Assembly (NCBI GenBank): GCA_048013815.1
Contig: CM106586.1
Span: 6,882,001 to 6,946,000 of the forward strand
Direction: 5' to 3'
DNA length: 64,000 bases
DNA from: Setoptus koraiensis
Lineage: Eukaryota > Arthropoda
The stretch's first letter is position 1. Every line of letters starts with the position of its first letter. The notes under the pieces were generated by a model. The model saw only the letters and a program-made list of their open reading frames with translations, did not search any database and had not been told where the DNA came from. Shown piece by piece: positions 37,415 to 50,428 of this stretch. The translations under genes were made by a program, and so were the position numbers.

Positions 37415-40400
37415 ATGTTCAACAAAACTTTTTGTGATACTGAGTTATGGGTAAGACTGGAAAAGTTGAGATGTTCTATATAAGATGAATTCGGTTCGAT
37501 TCAAGTTCATCTACAAATGATCGCGACCTGCACCCATTCAAGCGAAATTAATTTCAAGGAATCAGTCATGCAGTTTAATCACCAACATACCTTATTTATT
37601 CTTGCCAATCCTTGCATCGTAACGTTTCATAGAACACGAGTACGACTTGGTTCACGGAAAAACCACAATTAAGTCCATGTTTCCGTGACACCGTTCTCAC
37701 TTTCATACCAGGTAACTAGATGAACCAGACAAGACTAACATTAAAAACATTCTCATCGATAACTTTCTCGAAAATTCTCTCTTGTGCACACCTCAAGCGA
37801 TTGTTATCTGGTCAACATTCGGTTTACATATTGTAGAAATCGTGGAATCTTCTAAGATTCACCAAAAAATTTCATGGAACAAGATAAATATTTCAAGAAT
37901 ACTATTAGCATCAATATTGTGCCTCTCCAAACTGATAGAAAGCATCTATTGCATTTATCACGCCATCTCATCTGACAGTCAAAATGGCGACCTAGCCATA
38001 TCAGCCTTATTAGCGCCATTTATACAGTTTTCATGCTTCCTTTTATTGACCATCATCTACTACTATCACAGGAAATGCGGGTTACATTCGAGCGGATTAG
38101 TTTGAATATTTTGTTTGCTCCAATTCTTTGTGGATTTCCAGATTTTTATGCGACTATATTCGGAGTAGAAGCAGCTACATCTACTCAAGTTGAGAGTACA
38201 GAAAAAATTATCCATTACCCCTCGTTGCTGATCCTATTTATTTTAGATTGCATCGGGGATCACGCATCACTGTCACAATATACTAGCATTTCCGACAGCC
38301 GACCCGAGTGTCCAGAACATAACGCGAGCTTTTTCTCAAGAATAACCTTCTGGTGGTTCAACTCTTTTCTCATCGATAGCTATCGCAAACCATTAGATGA
38401 CTCAACCATTTGGCAGACACAGTCCAATCAGAGGTCCGACAAACTCGCTTATATTTTTGGGAGAACATGGGCAAGGAAGAAATTCAGCCCGAAAACATAC
38501 CTCTCGTCGAACGGAAAGCAAAACTATCATAATAACGTAGCAATTGTTATCTTGAGTATTTTTCGATGGGACTTTATCATTGCAGGTATTTTCAATTTAA
38601 TTCAAGATATTTTAGCTTTCGCGACGCCCATGATCTTGAAACTACTACTGAGATACATGAAATCAAAGGAAGATCCACACTGGCATGGAATTTTATTTGC
38701 CATTGGCATGCTTCTCGTGCCAACAATTCAATCTTTTCTATATGAAAACTATTTTCTGCGAATGCAGATTATCGGACAACAGGTTCGGTCAATGCTAGTC
38801 GGGGCCATATATAGAAAGGCGATGCTTATGGGGACTAGTTCTCGCCAGGATACAAGCACCGGCAAAATAGTTAATCTAATGGCGGTAGATTCGCAACGAT
38901 TCATGGAACTAACGATGTATATCAATTTTCTTTGGTCTGGGCCTCTTCAGATTATAGTGGCAGTTGCACTGCTTTATAACGAACTCGGGTGGGCTTCCTT
39001 GTGTGGTGTAGCTACAATGGTTCTGCTTATGCCATGCAATTTTTATTTGGCCAACATCATGGAAAAGATTCAAGTTTCATTGACGGAGATAAAAGATGAA
39101 CGTATAAAACAGATGAATGAAATACTGAGTGGGATCAAAGTATTGAAGTTGTACGCCTGGGAGAATTCATTTATTGGCAACATCGTTCAGCTGAGGTCCG
39201 AAGAATTGGCATTCCTTAAGAGATATCTCATTATGGATTCGATTCCTGTCTTCGTTTGGACTTGCAGTCCGTTTCTAGTAGCCGTTGTAACATTTGTGGT
39301 CTATGTATCTGTAGACTCTGGCCATGTTTTGGATGCCGAAAAAGCGTTTGTTTCTTTATCACTACTCAATTTGCTAGTATATCCGCTAACAATGATGCCT
39401 CACATGATAACATCTTTTATCATGACATTAGTGTCCATCAAACGTTTGAATGCATTCTTGAACAGCAATGAATTGATGCATTACGTTACCCGAAACGGAA
39501 AAGAGGAGGCGGTAGCCATAGAGAACGCAAGCTTGTCATGGGATTCAGATGAGGGCTCAGAGCCAATATTGAAAGACATCGATTTGCATGTACCAAGGAG
39601 ATCGTTTGTTGCTTTAGTTGGTCAAGTGGGATGCGGCAAGAGCTCGTTATTATCCGCAATCTTGGGCGAAATGCACCGCATCAAAGGAAGATTCAATATT
39701 TGTCAATCGCTCACCATCGCCTATGTTCCTCAGCAGGCCTGGATTCAAAACATGACAGTCAGAGATAATATTCTATTTGGTATGGAATACAATGAGGCAA
39801 AATACAAGCGAGTAATGTCAGCTTGTTCTTTGTACGCTGATATGGCCTCGTTGCCTAACGGAGATCAATCGGAAATTGGCGAGAAAGGAATTAACTTATC
39901 CGGTGGTCAAAAACAGCGTGTCAGTCTGGCTAGAGCTTGTTATTCGGACGCCGATATTTATTTACTGGATGATCCATTGAGTGCCGTCGATGCACATGTA
40001 GCGAAACATTTGTATGAGAATGTTTTGAGCTCGACGAGTGGTTTGTTGAAGGACAAAACGAGAATATTGGCGACAAACAATTTATTTGTGTTGCCTTATA
40101 CAGATGAAATTGAAGTATTGAAAGAAGGCAGAATAATCGAATCGGGCCATTACAGAACTTTGCTTGAAACAAATGGAGGCTACTTCAGTGAGCTGATGCA
40201 ACAGTATAACACGGGCTCCGGCAATGAAGCTGATGAAAAATCCTCTCCAGTTATCCAGGTGAAAACTAAAGAGTCTACAGCTGGAGCTATTCCGACTGCC
40301 AGTACAAGTGTCACTACCGACGATGAGCTGGATCGGACAGATGGCAAGCTTATTGAAATGGAAAAAGCCGGAACAGGTCAAGTAAAAATTGCCGTTTACA

Positions 40401-42127
40401 TGCGATATTTAAGAGGACTTTCATTAGTTTGCTTGATACCTATGATAATCTCGCTCATTGCGTCGTACAGTTTTAATCTTGCAACAAACTATTGGTTGTC
40501 TCTTTGGTCGTCCGATTCAGATGATCCGACCAAAGCCAATGATTCGAGTCTTAGAAGAGAGCGAATGATTATCTATGGTATTCTTGGTGTATCGCAGGGT
40601 GTGTGCGTACTAATTGGGTGTCTTGCACTTGCATTTGGCTCCACCAGAGCATCCAAAAGATTACATAACAAATTACTGGATCGAGTTATGCATTCACCGA
40701 TGGTATTTTTTGACACAACGCCTGTCGGAAGAATCGTGAACCGATTCGCAAAAGATATTGATGTTGTAGACTCGGAATTACCTGGCGCCTTCAGAAGCTG
40801 GTTCAACTGTTTACTTCAAGTGGCAAGTACGATGTTCATACTGTGTTTCTCTTTTCCAACATTTCTCATGATAATGCTGCCATTGGCCATCGCATATTAT
40901 CTGATACAGAAGGTGTTCATTGTAACCACAAGACAATTGAAGCGGCTAGAGAGTATCAACAGGTCCCCGATGTATTCGCATTTCAGCGAAACACTAACAG
41001 GAATCAGTGTCATCAGGGCATACAATTGTGATGAGAGATTCATCGATCAAAACAATCTTCTCGTAGACAGAAATCAGTCATGTTGCTATCCGAATGTCAT
41101 AGCAAATCGCTGGCTATCATTGCGTTTAGAATTTTTTGGCAATATTATCACCGCTGCTGCGGCCATCTTTTCAGTGTATTATCGCGATTCTGTTAGTGCT
41201 GGAGTGACTGGCCTCACCATTTCGTATGCCATGAACATAACTCAAACATTGAGTTGGCTGGTACGAATGACATCAGATTTAGAGACTAATATAGTTAGCG
41301 TAGAGCGCATAATTGAGTACGTCAACAACAAAACAGAGGATCTGTGGTACAAGGAGAAACGTCCGGGTGCCGGTTGGCCCGAACGAGGCCAGGTAGAACT
41401 GAAGAACTATTCCACCAGATACAGGGCTGACACTGACCTTGTGTTGCATAATTTGAACTTGTCGATTGCATCCAATGAAAAAATCGGAATAGTTGGCAGG
41501 ACGGGCTCAGGTAAATCGAGTCTTTCGCTGGCACTCTTTAGAATATTAGAATCTTCATCGCCCGACGGAAAGATTCTCATCGATGGTGTTGATACGTCAC
41601 AAATAGGATTGCATGATCTTAGATCAAAGCTGACAATCATTCCCCAGGATCCTGTTCTATTCTCTGGCACACTCAGATTCAATCTGGATCCTCTAAAACT
41701 GTACACAGACGAACAAATATGGCGCTCGCTGGAAATGGCCCATCTTAAATCTCACATAGTGTCGTTACAAGGCGGTTTAGAGACCAAGGTCAGTGAATAT
41801 GGCGAGAATTTCAGTGTTGGTCAAAGACAATTGATTTGTTTAGCTAGAGCGATATTGCGCAAATCGCGCGTACTTGTTTTAGACGAAGCAACGGCTGCTG
41901 TTGACCTGGAAACGGATTCATTGGTACTGGAGACAATCCGGAAAGAATTCAATGATTGCACTGTCATAACGATAGCCCACAGAATACACACAATTCTCGA
42001 TTCCGACAGGGTACTTGTACTAGATAATGGCAGTGTAATGGAATTTGAGCGTCCAAGCGTGCTGCTAGCAAACAAAGAATCGCTTTTCTACAAGCTAGTG
42101 AAAGCAGCTGCTATTAAGTCAGTTTGA
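37415..42127 (+). pseudogene. ABCC/MRP transporter copy 3 with TGA and 1-bp deletion near the N-terminus
   Basis: Same architecture as copy 2: exon 1 37415-37450 (identical MFNKTFCDTELW), exon 2 37633-37711, exon 3 from 37798, same intron phases. In exon 3 the Trp codon of copy 2 (GLVWIF) is TGA at 38103-38105, and one T of the next T-run (about 38107-38112) is missing, moving the frame. Downstream the frame is open for about 1340 codons with all ATPase motifs intact ([37 protein letters not shown]) and it ends at TGA 42127. An ATG-like entry into the downstream frame would remove most of TMD0, leaving a core transporter. It may be a very young pseudogene, an assembly error, or a gene with a new N-terminus. 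The absence of other lesions argues against an old pseudogene. Confidence 0.75.
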
Positions 42128-42610
42128 CCTACTATCGGTTGTCCCTTCACATTGGTCTCATGAATCGAAGAATTCTGGAGTTAGTTGACTATTCAGATTA
42201 GCTTGTTTAGAATCTTGCCTGTCAAGAGTAGATCAAGTTAAAGTGGATCCACCATATAAGTGGATCTTTTTACTGGAGAAAATCACGTCGAGAAGTTTCC
42301 TTCAGTTAAACGAAAAAAAAAAGATCAATAGCTTGATCTGGTCGAGACACGAGTTATATTTTTTAGGTCTTGAATTTTAATAGTTCATCTCGCACTCAAA
42401 ATAAGAAGATCACTAGAGCTGCTGATGTACCGAATCTCATTCTGCTGTTCTCCCCAAGCTCCTGCTCTTAACTTAACTGGAAATCCATATTACATAGTTT
42501 GATTCAGCCTTTGCATGCAGCTCGATCCAAATATTTAAGCGCAAATATGTAGATTGGTAAAATATATTTTGCAGTTTGGCGTAAGTTTAAATTGATTTTC
42601 TCTGTGATTA

Positions 42611-42645
<35 letters not shown>

Positions 42646-43033
42646 AATTTCTTTGATCATAAGTATTGACCAAGTTCATATTTGGGAGATTACATGATTG
42701 GTTTGGTCTATTGAAGAGGGCATTTTAACGAATTTTAACTAGATATTAATAAAATTTCACATTGATTATGTTGAACTAGCAACAATAACACAACATTAAC
42801 TTCTCTTTGTAACAGAAAGGACATTTAAATAATGTCCAGTCTTCCTCTATCATTAGAACATTTGCTATAACAGAGTAAATCTTCTCTTCATAGTAGATTT
42901 GAGTTAATTTACATAATAGATGTTGTCTTTCTTTCCATAATCTGTCGAAAGTCTCATGGACGCGTAAGACCAACAATATCATGATCAAACGCCTATGTTT
43001 TGAGTGGCTATTTACTAATGATTTAAATCATAT
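42128..43033. other. Non-coding interval with (TA)n
   Basis: The copy-3 3' UTR with GGATCCACCATATAAGTGGATC, an imperfect hairpin also found behind copies 1 and 2. A TA-rich tract lies at 42608-42646. The right part is the 3' UTR of the minus-strand gene. A 70-codon frame at 42776-42988 (minus) has no support. Confidence 0.6.
42608..42646. repeat. (TA)n tract
   Basis: About 39 bases of alternating TA with one CA interruption. Confidence 0.9.
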
Positions 43034-44455
43034 CTAGAAACCACCAGTGGTAGTTTCTATAAGTGGTGCGGACTGAGTCTCAAAACTCTTTCTCAATCTC
43101 TTGAATTGACCGAATGGCGATGTCTCAAATAACTTGGATGCTCGTGCGAGATCAATATCCATACTATCCTCATAATCTCTAGAGGACCGACGCTTATACG
43201 AGCGTGGACTGGACGACACCGGATAAAAGCTATTTGTTAATGTATTGCCTGAGTCATGTTTCTTAGAGCTATCTTCTTCTTTGTCGTCTACTTCTTCACC
43301 ATTACTAGTATCTGAAAGATTCAAAGATTCATCTGTGCAGCTAGAGGATGGACTTGTTATTGTATCTTTAACAGTAATAGTGAAGCCATGTTGGTTTAAG
43401 GTGGGTTCATTGCTTAACGATTCGTCTTCATCAATCTTATCTTGTTCTTGTTCTTCCTGTGAGGGCTGTGGCGCCTCTGCAGCTACGTGAAATTCCTCTT
43501 CAAGGAATTTTGAAACTTTGGATACGGTATCAATAGATGGGAATTCGAATATTTTATAGCCAATATTATTCCAATTGATATGATTGATCGAAGTTTCATC
43601 TTCATTGCTCTCATTCAATTCATTGGGTTGATAAAGATTGTCAAATGAGTTGTGGCGGTTAAACAATATATCATCAAATTGGTTAGCGGTGTTGTTGTGT
43701 TCAAAATGACTAATGATCTCATTATCATCATTGTGTTGTTCATCTAAATGACTTTTTTGTAGGTTGTTGTTGTTGCCCGATTGGTGTTGTTGGCTGGTTT
43801 TGTCAACAAGGGTTTGCTCTAAATCGTCCCGTTGATCATAATCATCGTTAATATCTAACATTCTCATGCTTGTTGTGGACACTTCTATGGCATTTGGCTG
43901 GAGATGATTATTGTATTGCTGCTGTACCGAGATATTGTTATCATTAATATTATTGTTATTATTGTTATAAAGATTTTGTTGTTGTTGCTGATTATTGATT
44001 TCCCTATATTGTTGGTAATGCACAAAATGAGGCAAATTTCTTAAGGCAGTCTTGAGCAGCACCTGTTTCCTGAGATCTCGATCGGGATCCCGTTCTGTGC
44101 TCCGAAATAATTTCCTTGTAACCTCGAGCATTTTTTCACCATCTAGTATCTTGGCGTTAGTGGGAGAGGCAGCAGAGTATTCGTCATTCTCATTCGGTGT
44201 GGTAGTTGGATCAACAACAAAATCATTCTCATTAATAACAAGCTCATCATCATCATCATCATCATCATCATGGTGGTCAACAAGGTCGCTACAATGTTTC
44301 ATGTCAGTCAACAGGCGCTGCTGATGCTCGACGTGATCATCCGAAGGGTTAGCGGTGGTGGTGGTGTTGGTGGTGGTAGCGGTGGTGTGGACAGAATCGT
44401 CATCCTCTTCGTACCTGTCGTGCTGGTAAGAATGGTTGTGTGAATTGCCTGGCAT
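43034..44455 (-). CDS. Acidic, low-complexity protein of unknown function (473 aa), possible SERTA-like motif
   Basis: One open frame from ATG at 44455 to TAG. The N-terminus has Thr-rich and Asp-rich runs (eight Asp). Residues about 105-150 (KMLEVTRKLFRSTERDPD, then DLRKQVLLKTALRNLPHF) form a predicted helical block. The middle is Asn/Gln-rich. A conserved-looking block FPSIDTVSKVSKFLEEEFHV lies near 315. The C-terminus has Ser/Arg-rich phosphosite-like sequence and LARASKLFETSPFGQFKRLR. The DPD.DLR..VLL..ALR pattern resembles SERTA domains (PDLR..VL..NTLR) of transcription co-regulators such as Taranis, but the match is weak. It is most likely a nuclear regulatory protein; the function is not assigned. 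A CAT microsatellite at 44246-44271 encodes the Asp run. Confidence 0.7.
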   Translation of the reverse strand: MPGNSHNHSYQHDRYEEDDDSVHTTATTTNTTTTANPSDDHVEHQQRLLTDMKHCSDLVDHHDDDDDDDDELVINENDFVVDPTTTPNENDEYSAASPTNAKILDGEKMLEVTRKLFRSTERDPDRDLRKQVLLKTALRNLPHFVHYQQYREINNQQQQQNLYNNNNNNINDNNISVQQQYNNHLQPNAIEVSTTSMRMLDINDDYDQRDDLEQTLVDKTSQQHQSGNNNNLQKSHLDEQHNDDNEIISHFEHNNTANQFDDILFNRHNSFDNLYQPNELNESNEDETSINHINWNNIGYKIFEFPSIDTVSKVSKFLEEEFHVAAEAPQPSQEEQEQDKIDEDESLSNEPTLNQHGFTITVKDTITSPSSSCTDESLNLSDTSNGEEVDDKEEDSSKKHDSGNTLTNSFYPVSSSPRSYKRRSSRDYEDSMDIDLARASKLFETSPFGQFKRLRKSFETQSAPLIETTTGGF

Positions 44456-47400
44456 AATATTTAATAATATAATAATAACTATATAGTAATAACAATAATA
44501 ATAATTTTGTATAATAATACTAGTATAACACTAGTACATTGATAGTGGTACAATATTACAAATATTTTATAATAACTACACTAATAATAATGATAATAGT
44601 AATAATAATAATGGTAATAGTAATAATAATTAATAATAGTGGTGGCGATAATGATAGTATTGATGATGATGTGAGATATGAGATGTAACGATAGTGTGTA
44701 TGGTAAAATGATGATAATAATGTGTGGTTGTGATGCAGCGTCTCTTTCGTGCGCCCTCACTGAAGCAGCGGCAGCCAATCGCTCGTCGTCGTCGTCGTCG
44801 TCTTGTCCAACATATACAGTATGCACTACTAATAGTATAACAAGCTCTATCTGATTTCTGCAATAGCGTATTGGTAGCAGTGGCGGCGGCGGTGGTGGCG
44901 GCGGTGGTGGTGTTATGGATAGTGGTGTGTGTAATACAGTGGTGGTAGTGGTGGTAGTAGTAAAATAGAGTATACAGTAATAGTGTTTTGCTCTAACAAT
45001 AGTGGAATAGAACAACAACAACATCAACAACAACACAGTAACTAAACTACTTCTGCTGCTGTCGCCGCTGTACAACTGGTCAAACTGCTGCTGCTGCTGC
45101 TAATATTTGACGCACCAATATCCTGTCCCGTACAATTTCATTGAGGTCATTCTCAACTCTGCACACTCAAACAGAATGCTCATACACACACACACACACA
45201 CTTACAATCGTCGTCGTATACCGTTCGGTGTTGTGCGCGACGACGCACGCACAAACAAGTAAAATTGTTGCTCTTTGCTTGCCACCTTGACTGATTAGTG
45301 CACTAGTACTAAAGAGTGCGCTTTACTATTGGACTCTCTCCGTCTCTGTGCTGATATGCGCGCACGACACCATAGGGTGTAAAGAGCAAGTTGATCAATT
45401 CATACTGTTTACGCTACGCTGCCTTCCACAATTCGTTTCGTTCCCCCTCATGCACACAAGCAACTGGGTAAGCACAGATCGTGCACTAGCACATTTTCAT
45501 GTACTCATTCTGCGCTCACCGTGCTCCACACAAAGTACACGCTGCAAACCTGCCAGCAGCAGCACACGCGACGCAACTCTCTCGCTCTGTGCTTTTGTGC
45601 AGCACAAGTCGCTTTTAAGCAGTGCTACTCGCTCTCAACACCTTACTGTATGTGCACTCCTTTCAATGAACCTACATTAAATTAAAAAAAATCCTCTAGA
45701 GGCACTGGCATCGCCCGAGATATGCGCAGCCGACCAAGGACTGTTCCATCAAATGTTTTCCTTTCTGATTGCTTGCTTCAGCCCGCTCTAGACTCTATTG
45801 TGTAGAGCACGTTTCGTCGCAAGGGGGCGCCTCTCCCATTTGCCAGTTGGCAATTCTGCAGATAACCGCTTTTCGAGATCGACTGCTACTTGCTTACAAT
45901 GCTCACAGTAGCGCCGCCCTGTCTGATCCTTTGGGAAGCGTGAGTGAGTTGATTAGAAAAAGTGCACTGCGGACTCACTTACACACTTTTACACACACGA
46001 TCAGTGTGACTACATCACGGTGTAACATGACAGCCATATCCGCAGTGATTCTATATATACAGTGCACTGTGCACACAATTCAATCGCAATCGCACAATCC
46101 TTGCCAATCGCCAGTTGCTGCAACTTGTGCAGCTCGCTCTTACAGCGCACAAAACACTCACAGCTCAGACGAGTGAGCTGTTGCCATTCTTCACTTGTGG
46201 TTGGTCTATGGTCCGTCAGGGGCGCAGACTGACCGCGGGAAATGCACCGTGCCAAGCCTAGTGCCACGAGTAAATTTCTTTTAAACACTCGTTGGATTCA
46301 CGGACTCGTTCAGCGATGTTTGCGTGCAACAACATTAACAACGCGACTGGACCACCGAGCACGATAATTTTTTGAAACCCGCTTCAGGTGTCGCCATAAC
46401 TCCGCAATTCCAGCCGCCAACATACCTGTGCGAGACAGCAGGGCAGCGCCGCCCTGGCGGATCTGCTCGGAGTTGTTTAGCGCAACAGAAATGTGACGCA
46501 CGCAGTGCGGAGTTAGTCAAGTGGGCTAACGAGTGAGAAAAAATGACGACACACGAACAAACAAAATAAGCGCCAATTTTCTGTTGTGCGCGCGCGATGC
46601 GCATCAGCCATCTGTGTACCGCTTGCTGTGTTGTGTACCAGTACAGTAGCCTTGTACGCATGCTAATACTGTGCAGTGTGTTTGTGTGTGCATATCTGTA
46701 GCATCTCGCAATAAAAGTTCGATTGTAGAACTATCAGTGTGCTGGCTTTATGTTACGCTATTAGTTCGACAATACACTCCATTATGCAACGATATAATAC
46801 AAGCGATCGCCATCTTGAAACAAAGTTCCACGTGGCAGTTGTAAGAGAGGAGTTGTGCGAATTTTGTGCACTTTGCGCGTGCATACCGTTGCGGGGCAGC
46901 GCGCGTTGGCAGCATGCGCGTCGAACTATGGTCACCATAGAAATTCCATCATAGAATAGCGGCCAGAGATTAATTAGCCCCTTTGTGTGTTCACTGGTCA
47001 CCAATAGAGGTCGACAAGTGCTTGCATGAGCGCTTGCTTCGGTTACATAGCTGCACACTGGCCGCGCCGTGCATCGCACACAAGTACACTACAAATAAAC
47101 AAACACAAACAAGGCCGAAATCATGGAAACAGTTTTGTCAGAACACCCCGCGTGAGGATAGTCATTGAACTTGGCGTAAGCGTAACAACTTTTTTCTACG
47201 TAACAAAACCAATCATATCAGCGGCCAGATCGGTCGCCATTGTTGTTGTTGTCGTTGCTGTTGTCGTTGCTGTTGCTGTTGTGGCTGTCGTCGTCTCGTT
47301 TGTGCGCTGTTGACACAGCAACAGCAGCACTTGCGTTATCCAGTGCAGCAACTTTATATAGTGCACACAGTACAACAGTGACAACACAACTCTATCAACT

Positions 47401-50400
47401 ATATCATCTTGCCGAGTGACGTCTCTATTACGAATGACTCTCGGCCACCTGGTGGCGGCCGCAACATATTCAGGGCGCTTCATTTGAGGCTTCATTATTG
47501 CAGTTAACAAGTGAGTGCATTATGCAATAATTTATGCACCGCAGATAATCAAGTAGTTAGATAATTAAGTAGTTAGTTTGCTGTGTCCACCATTACGACT
47601 GACCAGTCGACACAGCTGTGTCCGTCTAGCCTCTCTAGAGGCACTCTAAATGCCACGATGAGCGATGCGAGAACCAGTGGGCGCCCATTATGCACAAACA
47701 GTAACTCGTATATGATTATCCTAATCAATGCGGCCCATTGTGCGCCTACGTCCGTGCACTACTCTTGTTGATGCCACACAATCATGGGACGTAATGACGT
47801 AAAACTAAACCTAAATATGACCCAAACAGTGGAGTGATACAGTCAAACGAGGCATTTTTATGCTACAATCAACTCGTAAGCACTTATGCAATCATCAAGC
47901 AGTTATTTATCTCATCTCACTCGATGTGAGCTGTTGTTGTTGTTGTTGTTGTGTTGTTTATGGCAACAGTAATCTACATCGTTGATTGTTGCCCATGTGC
48001 AAACATACATACTCTATTTGTCTCTGCGATCGTAATCATAACTACACAAGTGTCAATAAAGCCTTGTAAGAGCTTTACCCTACATCGCGCCATCTCTAAG
48101 ATGTATGTCGTCTTTGGCCGATAAGTGTTCGGCGGAAATTCGCTCTGGTATATAGTGGCCAACGTTCTGCTCGAAGCACAAAATTAGTCAGCATCTTGTT
48201 TATCGCATCGTTGATACGAATAAATTGATATATCTTTCACGAACTGTCGCCCTTCAACTTTTCAGCATTTTTCAACCAAGTTTATCGTTGGGGAACCACC
48301 GATTAAGATTCGTGAAACAAAACAGTGGAACAAAAGTTTTGCTGTCGCACTTGGTTTGTCATCGGCGAATTGATCTTGCACCATTATATGATCGGACTAC
48401 TCAATGTGCTGCGCTTGACAGCTTTGATCAACAATTGATCGTATTCTTCACGTCCTCAACTCGTTTCCTATTGATATTTACCTTTTTGAGTATAACAAGA
48501 CCTCCGCACAGCCAACTGCAACATGCGACACGCGACAACAACAGCGCATAAAAGAAAGTGCTTACTCGATCTTGATTGCGAGACCATTGTTTCTTGTTAG
48601 CGGATCTAATAACCACCAGCGTCGAACTGATGTCGAAACTGATGCTCTGAGTTTTGTACTTCACACATGGTGGCGGGGGTTCAGAAGTAACAGTTTGGAT
48701 TTGGAACATGTTGCTGCGATTGGTTGTAACGTGATACGCGTGGGTCAGACAACCTGACGATTCCTAAAATATGCCTGACAACTCTTGATGCTGACACCAT
48801 TACCCTATCTGCACTAATACCCGATCTGCACTGATACTCGATCAGCAATGAGAGTCCTGGAGTCACAAAGTACGCGTTAAATATCGGCGTGAGCCTTTTT
48901 TTATTCGGTTCTATCCGACGGGGAAAATGTCAAAATGTATATTTTTAGAATGACAATGCCATTGCCAATGGCCCATTGGAACATTCTTGGAGCGTTCGAG
49001 TTTTGCGCCAATAATAGCATCTGCAAAGAGCGTGGGTTATGAAGAGCGCCATTTCGTCATCCATCTATACGCGCTGTTTAATAAAACAAAATGTCTCATC
49101 ATGTTGACGTTTCAGCACCATCTAGCCTAACCATCTCGCCGTGAGTGAGTCACACACCAAGATAGCTCGGCTAGTGCATTTTGCTGACAAAACAACATGC
49201 AAACAAACAACTGTTACCCTGACAAGCCTGTGAGCCGGGTGTTTGCTTACCGGCGACCGACACCTTTATCCGCGCCGCGCGGACAAGTGTGCCGCCATGA
49301 GGTATCGGAAACGTCTATTTTGTTTGCACAAACCTGACGAACTTTTGAAAGTTCGCGACGAATGATTGATTAATTAGACTGACACTGTTAACATGTAGAA
49401 TGACGGGACGACTCTCTCGCCATAATTGTGGCGGGTATTTGGCAAGACGCGCGAGCCGATACAATTAAGAGACACTACAGAACATTGTTTGCGCCTCATA
49501 CTAGCAAAAGTATGAGAAGAGCCCATAATAATTGATATCGCTAAGATTAATTGATATGTACGATTTTGATATAATCAAAAAACGCAATATTGCATTTGCA
49601 AATTGATCGTCAATTGTGCAAGGTGCATCGAGGGTACAGGCCAAGCGGCAGAGTGCCCAGACGGGGTTATGGCGGGTCACAGTGACGCAGTGGAATGTGC
49701 GCAATCCGCGACGGCATCGCATCCGCCGCGCTGTCTGTGAACATTCTAGCGCACGCCCCTGTGCCGCTGCCATTTTTTTGAATAGCCCTGTAAAATGTGA
49801 CTGCTTTCGCTGTGCTGCAAATGCCGCCAACAATGTTGTAAAAGCCGCACAAGTGATACAGTACGTCCACTCAACAGTGTTCGAATTCTACCTAGTTCGG
49901 GGTATGCGAACATTGTGCACACGACAACATTAAAGCGCCACACTGAATTTCTCCATTACTAATGTATCGTATTATTATTATTATTATTCAAGTACAACTG
50001 TATTATTCCATGTTTTTTCAATAAATATCAAGAAATAGAAAAAAGAAAACACTGATACACACAATATTACAATAAAAACAAACAAAAATCAAACCATAAT
50101 ATAAATTTATTATTGGAGAATACCACTACGACGAGGACGACCAATTTATCGGGATTTACACCGCCACCATAATCAATTAATTATCATTACTAGCATTATT
50201 ATTATTACTATTATCTGAGATATATATTTTCGTGTTATTTAAACACATTTACCATTATTCTGTTCTAATGCATATTAACGTTCGTCACAATCGTCATTAC
50301 AAATATTATTCGGCTGACGCTAAAACGCAATTTAATTTGAGTAGTAATAATTATTATTATTATTAGAATATAAGACATAGAATAAACACACAAACGTCTC

Positions 50401-50428
50401 AAAACCAATTAGCAATTATACAACAAAA
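44456..50428. other. Long intergenic region between the 43034-44455 gene and IFRD1
   Basis: About 6 kb without a supported gene. The left end (44460-45110) is built of ATA, GGT/GGC and CAA microsatellites and is presumably the 5' UTR and promoter of the minus-strand gene. A CA microsatellite lies at 45184-45201, GTT/GCT runs at 47238-47292 and a GTT run at 47933-47953. Frames here (for example 45769-46176 and 49616-49933) show no domain. The right end from 49.9 kb is AT-rich with ATT runs at 49970-49988 and 50349-50366, the probable IFRD1 promoter and 5' UTR. Confidence 0.55.
44875..44960. repeat. GGT/GGC trinucleotide tract
   Basis: GGC and GGT units in a mixed run, then GTGGTA units. Confidence 0.85.

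Noticed and set aside
42776-42988. 70-codon minus-strand frame with Cys residues near its end
   Set aside because: Falls in the likely 3' UTR of the 43034-44455 gene; short and with no known pattern.
44581-45075. Minus-strand frame of 164 codons with Thr, Pro and Tyr/His runs
   Set aside because: Built from ATA, GGT and CAA microsatellites upstream of the acidic-protein gene.
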